DNA of 64,000 nucleotides from an uncultured Alphaproteobacteria bacterium (GCA_902826335.1 CADEEL010000001.1:1-64000); one strand, 5' to 3'. Positions 17,105 through 27,563 are shown, counted from the stretch's first letter. Numbers and translations are program-made. The notes: generated by a model not told the origin, from the letters alone.

Positions 17105-18042
17105 AGGCTGCTGTCTGTCAGCGAGGCGTTGGCGCGCACGGCGTGCGCATAGGCTTGGCCTTGCGCGGTCAACCATTCGATAAAGCGCCGCGCCGCGCGT
17201 GAGCGCGCCCGTCCAGGCGGGTGAACGATGTAATAAGCGAAATCGATCGGCGTGATCATCGCGAAGGGCGCGATGAGACGTCCACTGTCGAGATCGGCCT
17301 GCGCCAGCGCGCGTTTGGCGAGCACCACGCCGCGCCCGGCCGCGGCGGCCTCCAGCGCCAGGCTCGACTGATTGAAGCGCGGGCCGCGCGCGGCGTCCAC
17401 GTCCTGGACGCCGGCGGCCTTGAGCCACATGGCCCAGTCCGGGCAGCTTTCATCGCCCCGGCTGGAATCATCATGGATGAGCGTGAACTTGCTGAGATCC
17501 CCTGGGCGTTCGAGTTCGCCTGCCAGCCGATGCGAGCAGACCGGCGTCACCTCTTCGCGCATGAGCAGGCGCGCCTCGCAGCCCGGCCATTTGCCCGCCC
17601 CATAGCGCACCGCGAGATCGACGCCCTCGGATTCGAAATTGGTCAGCCCCATCGAGGCGTGAATTTGCACGTCGAGGTCCGGAAACGCGGCGCCGAAGTC
17701 CGGCAGGCGCGGGGCGAGCCATTTGGCGCCGAACGAAGGCGCCACCGATACGGTGAGCCGTCCGCCCCGATCCGGCCCCGTGAGCCGCCGCGCGCCTTCC
17801 TCCAGCCGGTCAAAACCCTCGCGCAGGGCTGGCAGCGCGGCTTCGGACTCCTCAGTCAACACCAGGCCGCGCGGCGTGCGCGACATCAGTGGGCGGCCAA
17901 GATATTCCTCGAGCGCCTTGACACTCTGGCTCACGGCCCCGGGCGTGACGCCCAATTCCTCGGCGGCGCCCGTTATGGACAGGTGCCTGGCGACCGCCTC
18001 GAAGGCGCGCAATGTATTCAGCGGAGGCAGGCGGCGGGCCAT
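17101..18042 (-). CDS. LysR-type transcriptional regulator, GcvA-like
   Basis: A 313-residue regulator with an N-terminal winged helix-turn-helix (RRLPPLNTLRAFEAVARHLS, then ITGAAEELGVTPGAVSQSVK, residues 3-42) and a type-2 periplasmic-binding-like effector domain (about 93-300: GRLTVSVAPSFGAKWLAPRL, YGAGKWPG). The sequence falls in the GcvA/AmpR-like group. It is divergent from the ferredoxin-NADP reductase/cysK operon, with a 146-bp gap containing a perfect 13-bp dyad 10 bases before its own start. Divergent orientation suggests it may control that operon as well as itself, but its effector is unknown. Confidence 0.93.
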   Translation of the reverse strand: MARRLPPLNTLRAFEAVARHLSITGAAEELGVTPGAVSQSVKALEEYLGRPLMSRTPRGLVLTEESEAALPALREGFDRLEEGARRLTGPDRGGRLTVSVAPSFGAKWLAPRLPDFGAAFPDLDVQIHASMGLTNFESEGVDLAVRYGAGKWPGCEARLLMREEVTPVCSHRLAGELERPGDLSKFTLIHDDSSRGDESCPDWAMWLKAAGVQDVDAARGPRFNQSSLALEAAAAGRGVVLAKRALAQADLDSGRLIAPFAMITPIDFAYYIVHPPGRARSRAARRFIEWLTAQGQAYAHAVRANASLTDSSL

Positions 18043-18052
18043 CCCGACCTAT

Positions 18053-18065
18053 TTAGCGAAGCTAA
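18053..18065. promoter_or_regulatory. candidate LysR operator (T-N11-A dyad)
   Basis: TTAGCGAAGCTAA is a perfect dyad of the T-N11-A form used by LysR regulators, and contains GCTAAT-like half sites reminiscent of GcvA boxes. It lies 10 bases upstream of the LysR start and 123 bases upstream of the reductase start. Confidence 0.45.
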
Positions 18066-19270
<1,205 letters not shown>

Positions 19271-19271
<1 letters not shown>

Positions 19272-20272
19272 TGCGTTCATACGCGAGTGTGATTGACGCC
19301 ATTGGGAACACGCCGCTCATCCGGCTGAAACGCGCCTCGGAAGAAACCGGCTGCGAGATTTACGGCAAAGCCGAGTTCCTCAATCCGGGCCAGAGCGTCA
19401 AGGATCGCGCCGCGCTGGCCATTGTGAAGGACGCGGAGGCGAGCGGAACGCTGCGCCCCGGCGGCGTCATCGTTGAAGGCACGGCGGGCAACACCGGCAT
19501 CGGCCTTGCGCTCATCGGGGCGGCGAAGGGCTATCGCGTCACCGTCGTCATGCCGCGCACGCAGAGCCAGGAAAAGAAAGACGCGGTGATCGCGCTGGGC
19601 GCGGAATTGGTGGAAGTGGATGCCGCGCCCGCGTCGAGCGACAACCATTACCCGAAGGTGGCGCGCCGCATCGCGGAAGAGAAAGCCAAGAGCGAGCCGA
19701 ACGGCGCGATCTGGGCCAACCAGTTCGACAACATCGCCAATCGCCAAGGCCATATCGATACGACCGGGCCCGAAATCTGGGCCGATACGGATGGGACGGT
19801 CGATGGGTTTATCTGCGCGGTGGGCTCTGGCGGCACGCTGGGCGGCGTGTCGATGGCGCTCAAGGCGCGCAACAAGAATATCGCCATCGGCCTCGCCGAT
19901 CCCGGCGGGGCGGCGCTCTACAATTGGTACAAGCGCGGTGAATTGAAAGCCGAAGGAACCTCGATCACCGAAGGCATCGGCCAAGGCCGCGTCACCGCAA
20001 ATCTAGAAGGCGTCATCGTCGATGAGGCCTATCGCGTCGAGGACGCGGACTGGCTGCCCGTGCTCTACAATCTCATTCAGGAAGAGGGCTTGTGCGTCGG
20101 CGGTTCGTCCGCGCTCAACGTGCTGGGCGCGATGCGCTTGGCCAAAACACTTGGGCCAGGCAAGACGATCGTCACGATCCTGTGCGATTACGGCAATCGC
20201 TACACGAGCCGGCTGTTCAATTCGGAATTTCTGCGTAGCAAGAATTTGCCGACGCCGCCCTGGCTGGCGTGA
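19271..20272 (+). CDS. cysK: cysteine synthase A
   Basis: The 333-residue PLP enzyme makes cysteine from O-acetylserine and sulfide. The PLP lysine is Lys44 in NPGQSVKDRAA; the substrate loop EGTAGNTGIG and the PLP phosphate loop GSGGTLGG are intact; the C-terminal LCVGGSSALN and CDYGNRY are typical. The family normally ends near residue 320, so the tail of about 13 residues is slightly long. Translation is coupled to the upstream reductase through TGATG. It would consume sulfide from the sulfite reductase encoded downstream in the window. Confidence 0.95.
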
Positions 20273-20276
20273 TCAG

Positions 20277-20711
20277 TCAGGCGGCGCCGCGCCACGCGGT
20301 TCGTGGGCCATAGGCGGCTTCACGCATCACGTCGGCGAGCAGCTGGTACGCGGCGATCCAGGCTTCGCGCAGTTCGGGGGTGAACTCGGCGCCAAGGCCT
20401 TTCTTCAGGGTGCGGAGCAAGGCGTTGCCGACAAAGGTGTAGTGGACGGGCTTTACCCCGTAATCCAAGTGCTTGACGGCGAGCGCCCGCGCCGGCCCGA
20501 GGACCTTTTCCGGCGTGTGCAGCGACTGAATGACGAACGCCAGCGTCGTCAGCAGCTTGAGCCGCTGATCGCGCATATCGCCCTTGAACATGCTCTTGAG
20601 AGACGGATCGATGGTGAACAATTCGGCGTAGAATATTTCCGCCACCTTCTCTCCGAGCGCGGCGGCCTTCTCAAAGCTCGCCTGCACTTGCGCGACTTGA
20701 CGCGGATCCAC
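20277..20711 (-). CDS. single-domain bacterial globin
   Basis: About 144 residues from the GTG at 20711. The globin fold shows EIFYAELFTIDPSLKSMF (about 25-42), a distal segment LLTTLAFVIQSL and the proximal His81 in AVKHLDYGVKPVHY. This resembles the Vitreoscilla haemoglobin/flavohaemoglobin globin domain but lacks a reductase domain. Oxygen or nitric oxide handling is the family expectation. An ATG nine codons upstream has no Shine-Dalgarno, whereas the GTG has GGGAGG five bases away, so the GTG is chosen. It is convergent with cysK, separated by 4 bases. Confidence 0.88.
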   Translation of the reverse strand: MDPRQVAQVQASFEKAAALGEKVAEIFYAELFTIDPSLKSMFKGDMRDQRLKLLTTLAFVIQSLHTPEKVLGPARALAVKHLDYGVKPVHYTFVGNALLRTLKKGLGAEFTPELREAWIAAYQLLADVMREAAYGPRTAWRGAA

Positions 20712-20716
20712 GAGCG

Positions 20717-20722
20717 CCTCCC
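20717..20722 (-). promoter_or_regulatory. ribosome binding site deciding the globin start
   Basis: GGGAGG on the minus strand lies 5 bases before a GTG in the globin frame. It favours that codon over the ATG at 20738, which has no purine-rich sequence upstream. Confidence 0.6.
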
Positions 20723-20792
20723 AATGAAAATATCCCATTGGTTAACGGCGCCGTCGTTAAGATAGTACGAACCCGGACGAAGACTTGAGACG

Positions 20793-22973
20793 TCAGGCCG
20801 CCGGGAATCCGCGCTGGCGCAGCAGCGCGCTGACATCCGGATCGCGCCCACGGAAGGCGCGATAAGCTTCGGTGCGATCCGTTGAATTGCCTGGCGCCAG
20901 GATGTGACGGCGCATGGCGGCCGCGACCGCTGGATCGAACACATTGCCCGTGGCTTCGAACATTTCCCAGGTGTCGGCGTCCATCGTCTCGGACCAGAGA
21001 TAGGAATAATAGCCTGCCGAATAGGAGTCGCTGTTGAACAGGTGGCCGAACTGGGGCAGCCGGTGGCGCATCGCCATTTCGCGCGGCATGCCGATGCGGG
21101 CCAGCGTTTCGCGTTCGAAGCGGTCCGCGTCGACCACGCCGTCGGGGATGAGATGCAGATCCATATCGACGATGGCGGAGCTCAGATACTCGACGGTGGC
21201 ATAGCCCTGGTTGAACGTGGCGGCGGCGTGCACGCGCTCAACCAGCGCCTGCGGCATGGCCGCGCCGGTTTGATAATGGCGCGCGAACCGATCGAGGATG
21301 GGGCGGGTCAACACCCAATGCTCATGCACTTGGCTGGGGTATTCCACGAAGTCGCGCGGCGTGCCGGCGAGACCAGGATAATTCACTTCCGAGAGCAAGC
21401 CATGCAGCGCATGACCGAATTCATGGAACAGCGTTTCCGCATCATCGAGTGAAATGAGCACGGGCTCGCCCGCCGCGCCGCGCACGAAATTGTTGTTGTT
21501 CGATGTGATCGCCGTGACGCGGGTTCCAGTGAATGTTTCGTGGCCGCGATAGCCTTGCGCCCAGGCGCCGGAGCGCTTGCCTGTGCGTGCGAAATAATCA
21601 CCGTAAAAGAGGCCGCGATAGGAATTGTCCGCCGCGTTGCGCACTTCCCACACGCGCACGTCCGGATGGAAGACGGACACCTGGCCGGTGATTTCCGTGA
21701 AGGTGATGCCGTAGAGCTGCTCGGCCATGAAGAACGAGGCGCGGATCATGTTGTTGATCTCGAAATAGGCGCGCAGCTCGTTCTGATCGAGGTTGTAACG
21801 ATCGCGGCGGACTTGCTCCGCGTAATAGAGATAATCCCATGGCGCGATGGTGATGTTGGCGCGTTGCCGGTCCGCGATGGCTTGCATATCCGCCACTTCC
21901 TGGCGCACGCGCGCAACCGCCGGGCGCCAGACGCGCATCATGAGATCTTGCGCGCGCGCGGGATCAACGGCCATCGTATCGGCCATGCGGTAGTGCGCAT
22001 GCGTGGCGAACCCAAGCAGGTGCGCGCGCTCCGCGCGCAGGCGCACGAGTTCGGCGATGATCGCGTTGGTGTTATTGGCGCCCTCATTGTCGCCCCGGTT
22101 TTTAAACGCTGTCCAGACGCGCTCGCGCAGGTCGCGGCGTTCCGAGAAGGTCAGGAACGGATCGACGCTGGAGCGCGTGTTGACGACGGCCCATTGCCCA
22201 GTGCGCCCACGCTCGGCGGCGGCGGCCGCATAAGCGCCGCGCAGCGAGGCCGGCAGGCCCGCGAGATCGGCCTCGCGTTCGATGAAGATCGCGGTGTTTT
22301 CGTCCGCCAGCACTTTCGCGCCGAAATCGGTGAACAGCACGGAGAGGCGCTGATTGATCTCGCCGAGGCGGGTCTGCGCGGCCGGCGCAAGGGCGGCGCC
22401 CGCGCGAATATAGGCGTCGCGCGTGCGCGTCAGCAGGCGGAGCTGTTCGGCCGACAGAGCTTGCGCAGTGCGCGCCTGATAGAGCGCGTCAATGCGCGCG
22501 AACAGCGCGCGGTTGAAGGAGATGGCGTCATCGGCCGCGTCGAGGCGCGGCGACCAGTCCCGCTCGATCGCCTGAATATCGGGATTGGAGACGTTTTCCG
22601 TCAACACGCCGAAGAACATCACGCGCGCGCGGCTGAGATGGCGCCCGGCGTTCTGCAAAGCGCCGATCGTGTTGTCGAACGTCGGCGCCGCCGGGTTGGC
22701 GACGATCGCCTCGACCTCGGCCTGGCGCAGCGCCACGCCCAGTTCCAGCGCGGCCGGAAAGGCGGAGGCTTGCGCCCGGTCCCATGGCGGGGGCGCGCCA
22801 TGCGCGCCTGTCCACACCGCGAGCAGCGGATTGGCGTCAGCCGCGGCCGTGAGGCGGGCGATGTCAGCGTTGGATGGGGCGGCCGCGCCTGGGCGTGCGC
22901 CGCCGGCGACCGTGCTGCACGCCGTTGAAAGCAGGCCCGCGGCCAGGGCGGCGGTTACGTCGCGTCGTCTCAT
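20793..22973 (-). CDS. M3-family peptidyl-dipeptidase (Dcp-like), exported
   Basis: A 726-residue zinc metallopeptidase. The catalytic HEFGH motif is at about residues 517-521 within ETLFHEFGHALHGLLSEVNY; the third ligand Glu lies in DFVEYPSQVHEHW, and the C-terminal YLWSETMDADTWEMF block is typical of Dcp. Dcp removes dipeptides from peptide C-termini. The N-terminus MRRRDVTAALAAGLLSTACS has three Arg and a Cys-containing hydrophobic stretch, so it is probably an exported protein, perhaps a lipoprotein with an imperfect lipobox or a Tat substrate. The start at 22973 is chosen because the longer frame upstream has no homology and runs over the divergent cysG promoter region. Confidence 0.92.
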   Translation of the reverse strand: MRRRDVTAALAAGLLSTACSTVAGGARPGAAAPSNADIARLTAAADANPLLAVWTGAHGAPPPWDRAQASAFPAALELGVALRQAEVEAIVANPAAPTFDNTIGALQNAGRHLSRARVMFFGVLTENVSNPDIQAIERDWSPRLDAADDAISFNRALFARIDALYQARTAQALSAEQLRLLTRTRDAYIRAGAALAPAAQTRLGEINQRLSVLFTDFGAKVLADENTAIFIEREADLAGLPASLRGAYAAAAAERGRTGQWAVVNTRSSVDPFLTFSERRDLRERVWTAFKNRGDNEGANNTNAIIAELVRLRAERAHLLGFATHAHYRMADTMAVDPARAQDLMMRVWRPAVARVRQEVADMQAIADRQRANITIAPWDYLYYAEQVRRDRYNLDQNELRAYFEINNMIRASFFMAEQLYGITFTEITGQVSVFHPDVRVWEVRNAADNSYRGLFYGDYFARTGKRSGAWAQGYRGHETFTGTRVTAITSNNNNFVRGAAGEPVLISLDDAETLFHEFGHALHGLLSEVNYPGLAGTPRDFVEYPSQVHEHWVLTRPILDRFARHYQTGAAMPQALVERVHAAATFNQGYATVEYLSSAIVDMDLHLIPDGVVDADRFERETLARIGMPREMAMRHRLPQFGHLFNSDSYSAGYYSYLWSETMDADTWEMFEATGNVFDPAVAAAMRRHILAPGNSTDRTEAYRAFRGRDPDVSALLRQRGFPAA

Positions 22974-23172
22974 CGGAAGTCCCCTCTTCTTGGGGCGCAC
23001 CCTAGCGGGGGCTGGGGCGCGGCGCCAAGGCGCGGCCATGGGCTGGGGCGATGAGTATGCGATGGGTGGCTTTAGCTCGCCTACACAGGCCCTCACCAAA
23101 TCGGGCGGGCGGAGCGGGGGGCCGGCGCCTAGCTTTGAGGGACAAGGCTGAGAGCCTGAATTGGGTCCCGTC

Positions 23173-24492
23173 ATGCAGAGTTTTCCAGCTTTCTTTCCCC
23201 TCGATGGGCGGCGCGTGGCCATCATCGGGTCCGGACCAGCCGCCGACGCAAAGGCCCGGCTGTTCGAGGGCGGCCCGGCGGACGTCGTGCGGTTCGAGGC
23301 GCCGCCGCCGTCGCTCGAAGGCTTCGCGCTGGTGTTCGTGGCGCTTGAGGATGAGGAAGCCCGCCTGTGCGCCGTGGAGGCCGCGCGCCGGGCCGGGGTT
23401 CCCGTCAACGCCGTCGATGCGCCGGCGCTCTCTGATTTTTACACGCCCGCCATTGTCGATCGCGGCGAACTCGTGATCGGCGTATCCACTTCCGGCGCGG
23501 CGCCCACTCTGGCGCGCGATCTGCGCGCGCGCATTGAGGCGATCGTCCCCACCGCCTATGCGCAACTCGCCGCGTTCGCGCGCCAGATCCGTTCGCGCGT
23601 TCTGGCGCGTCGACCAAGCTTCGAAGGCCGGCGGCGTGCCTGGGAGGCGATCCTGCGCGGCGCGGCGGGCGAGCGCGCTTTGGCGGGCGATCTGGACCGC
23701 GCCGATGCTTTGGCTGAGCGCGTGCTGGCCGGCGATCAACGCGCACACGGCGTCGTGCATCTCGTCGGCGCGGGGCCAGGCGATCCGGAATTGCTGACGC
23801 TCAAGGCGCTGCGTGTGCTGCAGGATGCAGACATTGTCTTTCACGATAAGCTCGTTGATGCGCGCGTGCTCGATCTAATCCGGCGTGATGCGCCGCGTGT
23901 TTATGTCGGCAAAGCGAAGGGCGCGCATTCGGTTCCGCAAGATGAAATTGCGCGCCTCATGATTGGCGAAGCGCGCGCGGGCAAGCGCGTTGTGCGCCTC
24001 AAGGGCGGCGATCCCTTCATCTTTGGGCGCGGCGGCGAGGAATTGGCGGCGCTGCGCGCGGCGGGCGTCGAAACACATGTCGTGCCGGGCATTACGGCCG
24101 CGCTTGGCTGCGCGGCGGAAGCTGGCGTGCCGCTCACGCACCGCGATCATGCGCAGGCGGTGACGTTCGTGACGGGGCACGCGAAAACCGGCGCACCCGA
24201 TCTTGATTGGGCGGCGCTCGCGCGCGGCAATCAAACGCTGGTCGTCTATATGGGCGTCGACACCGCGGCGCACACGGCGGCGAACCTGATCGCGGCGGGG
24301 CGCGCGGCTGAAACGCGCGTGCTGGTGGTGGAAAACGCCACGACGCCGAAGCGGAAGCAGGCGGTCGGCGCGCTGGGCGCGCTGCCGGACCTGATCGCGC
24401 GGGCGGGCATAGAAGGCCCCGCGCTTTTGATCATCGGCGAAGTCGCCGCGCTCGCCCAATGCGCGCCGGGCGCGTTGGAAGTCGCGGCATGA
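23173..24492 (+). CDS. cysG: siroheme synthase
   Basis: A 439-residue fusion that makes siroheme for sulfite reductase. The N-terminal part (about 1-150: FPLDGRRVAIIGSGPAADAK, GELVIGVSTSGAAPTLARDL) is the precorrin-2 dehydrogenase/ferrochelatase. The C-terminal part (about 195-435) is uroporphyrinogen-III methyltransferase with VVHLVGAGPGDPELLTLKAL, RLKGGDPFIFGRGGEE, VVPGITAALG and PLTHRDHA. The ATG at 23173 begins the homology; its Shine-Dalgarno is weak. It is the first of six overlapping genes reaching cysH. The overlap with DUF2849 is ATGA. Confidence 0.95.
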   Translation: MQSFPAFFPLDGRRVAIIGSGPAADAKARLFEGGPADVVRFEAPPPSLEGFALVFVALEDEEARLCAVEAARRAGVPVNAVDAPALSDFYTPAIVDRGELVIGVSTSGAAPTLARDLRARIEAIVPTAYAQLAAFARQIRSRVLARRPSFEGRRRAWEAILRGAAGERALAGDLDRADALAERVLAGDQRAHGVVHLVGAGPGDPELLTLKALRVLQDADIVFHDKLVDARVLDLIRRDAPRVYVGKAKGAHSVPQDEIARLMIGEARAGKRVVRLKGGDPFIFGRGGEELAALRAAGVETHVVPGITAALGCAAEAGVPLTHRDHAQAVTFVTGHAKTGAPDLDWAALARGNQTLVVYMGVDTAAHTAANLIAAGRAAETRVLVVENATTPKRKQAVGALGALPDLIARAGIEGPALLIIGEVAALAQCAPGALEVAA

Positions 24493-24776
24493 AGGCGCTG
24501 ACGGCCCATGATGTGCGAACCGGCGCGGTCGTTTATTTGACGGACAGCGGCGCCTGGTCAACGCGCGTATCGGAGGCCGCCCGGTTTGCGGTTGGCGATG
24601 ACGACGTGGCGTTGAAGCGCGCCGAAGCGGCGGAGTCGGTGGTGACGCACGCCTATCTTGTGCCGCTCGATGCGGCTGGCGCGCCGATCGCGCGTGAGCG
24701 TGTGCGTGAGACAATCCGTGCGCGGGGCCCCACCATTCATCCCCAATTCGCCAAGCATATGGGGCATGAAATATGA
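24489..24776 (+). CDS. DUF2849 protein of the sulfite reduction operon
   Basis: A 95-residue protein with the DUF2849 pattern: a start MKALTAHDVRTGAVVYLTDSGAWS, a middle ALKRAEAAESVVTHAYLV and a C-terminal GPTIHPQFAKHM. Function is not established, but the family is found almost only between cysG and the sulfite reductase in alphaproteobacteria, so a role in siroheme handling or reductase maturation is inferred. Its start overlaps the cysG stop and its stop overlaps the next gene start, both as ATGA. Confidence 0.85.
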   Translation: MKALTAHDVRTGAVVYLTDSGAWSTRVSEAARFAVGDDDVALKRAEAAESVVTHAYLVPLDAAGAPIARERVRETIRARGPTIHPQFAKHMGHEI

Positions 24777-25378
24777 GTCTGGTTATCTACGGCGATAAGG
24801 TCAGCGGCAATTGCCTCAAAGTGCTGTGGACGGCCGAGCGCATCGGCGTTGCGTTCACCTGGGTCGATGTCGATGTCGTCAAGGGCGAGACGCGAACCGA
24901 GGCGTTCCTCGCGCTCAATCCCAGCGGGCAAGTTCCTTGCGTCGTGTTTCCAGATGGGCGCGTGCTGGCGCAATCGAACGCGATCATTCTTCATCTGGCG
25001 GAGGGCTCTGATCTCATCCCGGCCGATCCTTACGAGCGCGCGAAAATGTTCGAGTGGCTGTTTTGGGAGCAGTACAGCCACGAGCCGGCGATCGCGACGC
25101 GGCGGTTCAGAAAGCATTACCTCAAGCAGAGCGACGAGGAGATCGACGCTTCCCTCCTGCCGCGCGGGCGCCGGGCGCTGGGCGTCATGGAGCTGGCGCT
25201 GCTCGATCGGGATTTCCTGCTTGGCGCGCGCCTCTCGCTCGCCGATGTCGCGCTCGTCGCCTATACGCGCGTGGCGCATGAGGGCGGGTTCGACCTCGGC
25301 GAGTTCCCACAGGTGACGCACTGGGTGGGCCGCGTGGAGCGCGCGCTTGGCCTTGAGCCCGTGCGCGAGGCCGCCTGA
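24773..25378 (+). CDS. glutathione S-transferase embedded in the sulfite reduction operon
   Basis: A 201-residue GST. The thioredoxin-like N-domain (1-78) begins SLVIYGDKVSGNCLKVLWTA and has the cis-Pro in SGQVPCVVFPDG and QSNAIILHLAEG; the helical C-domain (85-200) has ARLSLADVALVAYTRVA. The Ser/Cys near residues 11-14 (SGNC) are the likely glutathione-activating residues. It is joined by ATGA to DUF2849 and by TGATG to the sulfite reductase gene, so it is translated with the sulfur genes. A role in thiol or sulfide chemistry is inferred only from this context; substrate unknown. Confidence 0.9.
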   Translation: MSLVIYGDKVSGNCLKVLWTAERIGVAFTWVDVDVVKGETRTEAFLALNPSGQVPCVVFPDGRVLAQSNAIILHLAEGSDLIPADPYERAKMFEWLFWEQYSHEPAIATRRFRKHYLKQSDEEIDASLLPRGRRALGVMELALLDRDFLLGARLSLADVALVAYTRVAHEGGFDLGEFPQVTHWVGRVERALGLEPVREAA

Positions 25379-27051
25379 TGTATCGCTATGACGAATTCGA
25401 CGCCGCAATCGTGGCCGACCGGATCGCGGAATTTCGCGACCAAGTGGAGCGGCGCCTATCGGGCGCGCTGAGCGAAGATCAGTTCAAGCCGCTGCGGCTG
25501 ATGAACGGGCTCTATCTGCAACTGCATGCCTACATGCTGCGCGTGGCGATCCCGTATGGAACGTTGAATTCACGGCAAATGGAAAAGCTCGCGCACATCG
25601 CGCGCACCTATGATCGTGGCTACGGGCACTTCACCACGCGCCAGAATATCCAATTCAACTGGATCAAGCTGATCGACGCGCCGGACGTGCTGGATGAGCT
25701 CGCCGAGGTCGAGATGCATTGCATCCAAACCTCCGGCAATTGCATCCGCAACGTCACGGCGGATCACTTCGCCGCCGCGGCCGCCGACGAGGTGGATGAT
25801 CCATGCATCTGGTCAGAGATCATTCGCCAGTGGAGCAGCTTCCATCCTGAGTTTTCGTTTCTGCCGCGCAAGTTCAAGATCGCGGTGACGGGCGCGGAGA
25901 ACGACCGCGCGGCGGTGCAAGTGCACGATATCGGCCTCCATGCGCGGCGCGGCGGCGATGGGGGCATCGTGTTTACGGTCTATGTCGGCGGCGGTCAGGG
26001 GCGTACGCCGATTGTGGCGCCCGCGATCAAGCATGGCCTGCCGGCCGGCGAACTCCTCTCTTATCTCGAGGCGGTTCTGCGCGTTTATAATCGCCATGGC
26101 CGGCGCGATAATCTCTACAAATCCCGCATCAAGATTCTCGTCGCGGCGCTGGGCGCCGAGGAGTTCGCCCGCCAAGTGGAGGCGGAGTGGGCGTCCGCCC
26201 CCAAGGCGTCCATCAACCTCCCGGAAGCGGAGCATGCGCGCATCCGCGCCTATTTCGCGGCCCCGCAATTCAAGACGCTAAAGCCCGTCAACCGAGAATA
26301 TGAATCCGCGCAGGCGACCGATCCAGAGTTCGCGCGCTGGGCATCGAGCAATGTTCACGCGCACAAGACGCCCGGCTACGCCATCGTGACAATCAGCCTG
26401 AAGCCCATCGGCGGCATACCGGGGGACGCGACGGCCGAGCAGATGGACGCCGTGGCCGCGCTTGCACGGGCGCATTCGTTCGACGAAATCCGTGTCAGCC
26501 ACGAGCAGAATCTGGTGCTGCCGCATGTCGAGCTTGGCGCGCTTCACGAGGTTTGGCGCGCCCTACGTGCGCATGGTCTTGGCACGCCGAATGCTGGGCT
26601 CATTTCCGACATCATCGCCTGCCCGGGCCTCGATTATTGCGATCTCGCCAATGCGCGCTCAATCCCGATCGCCCAGGCGATCTCCGCGCGCTTCGCGGAT
26701 TTGGAGCGCCAAGCCCATATTGGCGAACTCAAGATCAAGATTTCCGGCTGCATCAATGCATGCGGCCATCATCATGTCGGCCATATCGGCATTCTCGGCG
26801 TCGATAAGCAGGGCGAGGAATTTTACCAAATTCTGCTCGGCGGACGCGGTGATGAGAACGCGCGCCTTGGCAAAATAACGGGCAAAGGCTTGCCCGCTGA
26901 GGACGTGCCGGACGCCATCGCCCGCGTCGTGGAGGCTTATCTGGCGCTGCGCCGCGATGCTGGAGAACGCTTCATAGACGCCTATGAGCGTTTGGGCCCG
27001 CGCCCGTTCGAGGCCGCGCTGCACGAAGCACGCGCGGGCGTGCTCGCATGA
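25378..27051 (+). CDS. cysI: sulfite reductase, siroheme/4Fe-4S hemoprotein
   Basis: A 557-residue nitrite/sulfite reductase. It has the ferredoxin-like half-domains (HFTTRQNIQFNWIK, TSGNCIRNVTADHF) and the cluster/siroheme ligands Cys415, Cys421, Cys458 and Cys462 in CPGLDYC and CINAC, followed by GHHHVGHIGILG. Their spacing matches the sulfite reductase pattern. The operon, with APS reductase and siroheme synthase, indicates assimilatory reduction of sulfite to sulfide. No CysJ flavoprotein gene is near, so electrons probably come from ferredoxin, possibly through the FNR at 18.2 kb. It overlaps the GST and DUF934 genes. Confidence 0.94.
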   Translation: MYRYDEFDAAIVADRIAEFRDQVERRLSGALSEDQFKPLRLMNGLYLQLHAYMLRVAIPYGTLNSRQMEKLAHIARTYDRGYGHFTTRQNIQFNWIKLIDAPDVLDELAEVEMHCIQTSGNCIRNVTADHFAAAAADEVDDPCIWSEIIRQWSSFHPEFSFLPRKFKIAVTGAENDRAAVQVHDIGLHARRGGDGGIVFTVYVGGGQGRTPIVAPAIKHGLPAGELLSYLEAVLRVYNRHGRRDNLYKSRIKILVAALGAEEFARQVEAEWASAPKASINLPEAEHARIRAYFAAPQFKTLKPVNREYESAQATDPEFARWASSNVHAHKTPGYAIVTISLKPIGGIPGDATAEQMDAVAALARAHSFDEIRVSHEQNLVLPHVELGALHEVWRALRAHGLGTPNAGLISDIIACPGLDYCDLANARSIPIAQAISARFADLERQAHIGELKIKISGCINACGHHHVGHIGILGVDKQGEEFYQILLGGRGDENARLGKITGKGLPAEDVPDAIARVVEAYLALRRDAGERFIDAYERLGPRPFEAALHEARAGVLA

Positions 27052-27563
27052 GCGCGCCTGTGTTCGATCGCGCGGGGCGCAAGCTCGATGAGCTTTGGCG
27101 CGAGGTTGGTGACGATGAAGCCATCGGCGCAGAGGCTTGCATCATTTCGTTCGCGCGCGCGGTGCGCGAAGGCGCGGCGCTCGCCGCGCGCGCGGGGCGC
27201 CTGGGCGTGCGGATCGGGCCGGCCGACGCGATCGAAGAGATCGCGGCCCTCGTTCCAAGGCTCAGCCTCATTATCGTGGTGTTCCCGGCCTTTCGTGACG
27301 GGCGCGGCTATTCGACGGCGCGGCTAGCGCGAGAAAGATATCATTTCACAGGCCAATTGCGGGCCGAGGGCGATGTCGGCGTCGATCAGTTGTTCTTCAT
27401 GATGCGCTGCGGATTTGACGCGTTCGCGCTCACAACGCGCGCGCCCGAGGCGGCGCTCACGCGTGCGGCGCGGCGGTTTTCTCAGGTTTACCAAAGCGCG
27501 GCGGACGGGCGCGAACGCGTCGCCGTGTTGCGCCATGTCGATGTTGAAGGAGCGGGCGAATGA
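27048..27563 (+). CDS. DUF934 protein, sulfite reductase-associated
   Basis: The 171-residue protein matches DUF934: LIIVVFPAFRDGRGYSTAR and DQLFFMMRCGFDAFAL are the conserved core. It always accompanies the ferredoxin-type sulfite reductase in proteobacteria, and is regarded as an accessory, but its activity is not established. The start overlaps cysI by 4 bases and the stop overlaps cysH by 4 bases. Confidence 0.88.
   Translation: MSAPVFDRAGRKLDELWREVGDDEAIGAEACIISFARAVREGAALAARAGRLGVRIGPADAIEEIAALVPRLSLIIVVFPAFRDGRGYSTARLARERYHFTGQLRAEGDVGVDQLFFMMRCGFDAFALTTRAPEAALTRAARRFSQVYQSAADGRERVAVLRHVDVEGAGE

Noticed and set aside
23100..23172. GGCTGAGAGCCTGA upstream of cysG resembling a TPP riboswitch core
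   Set aside because: The remaining conserved TPP blocks are not present and the operon is not for thiamine.
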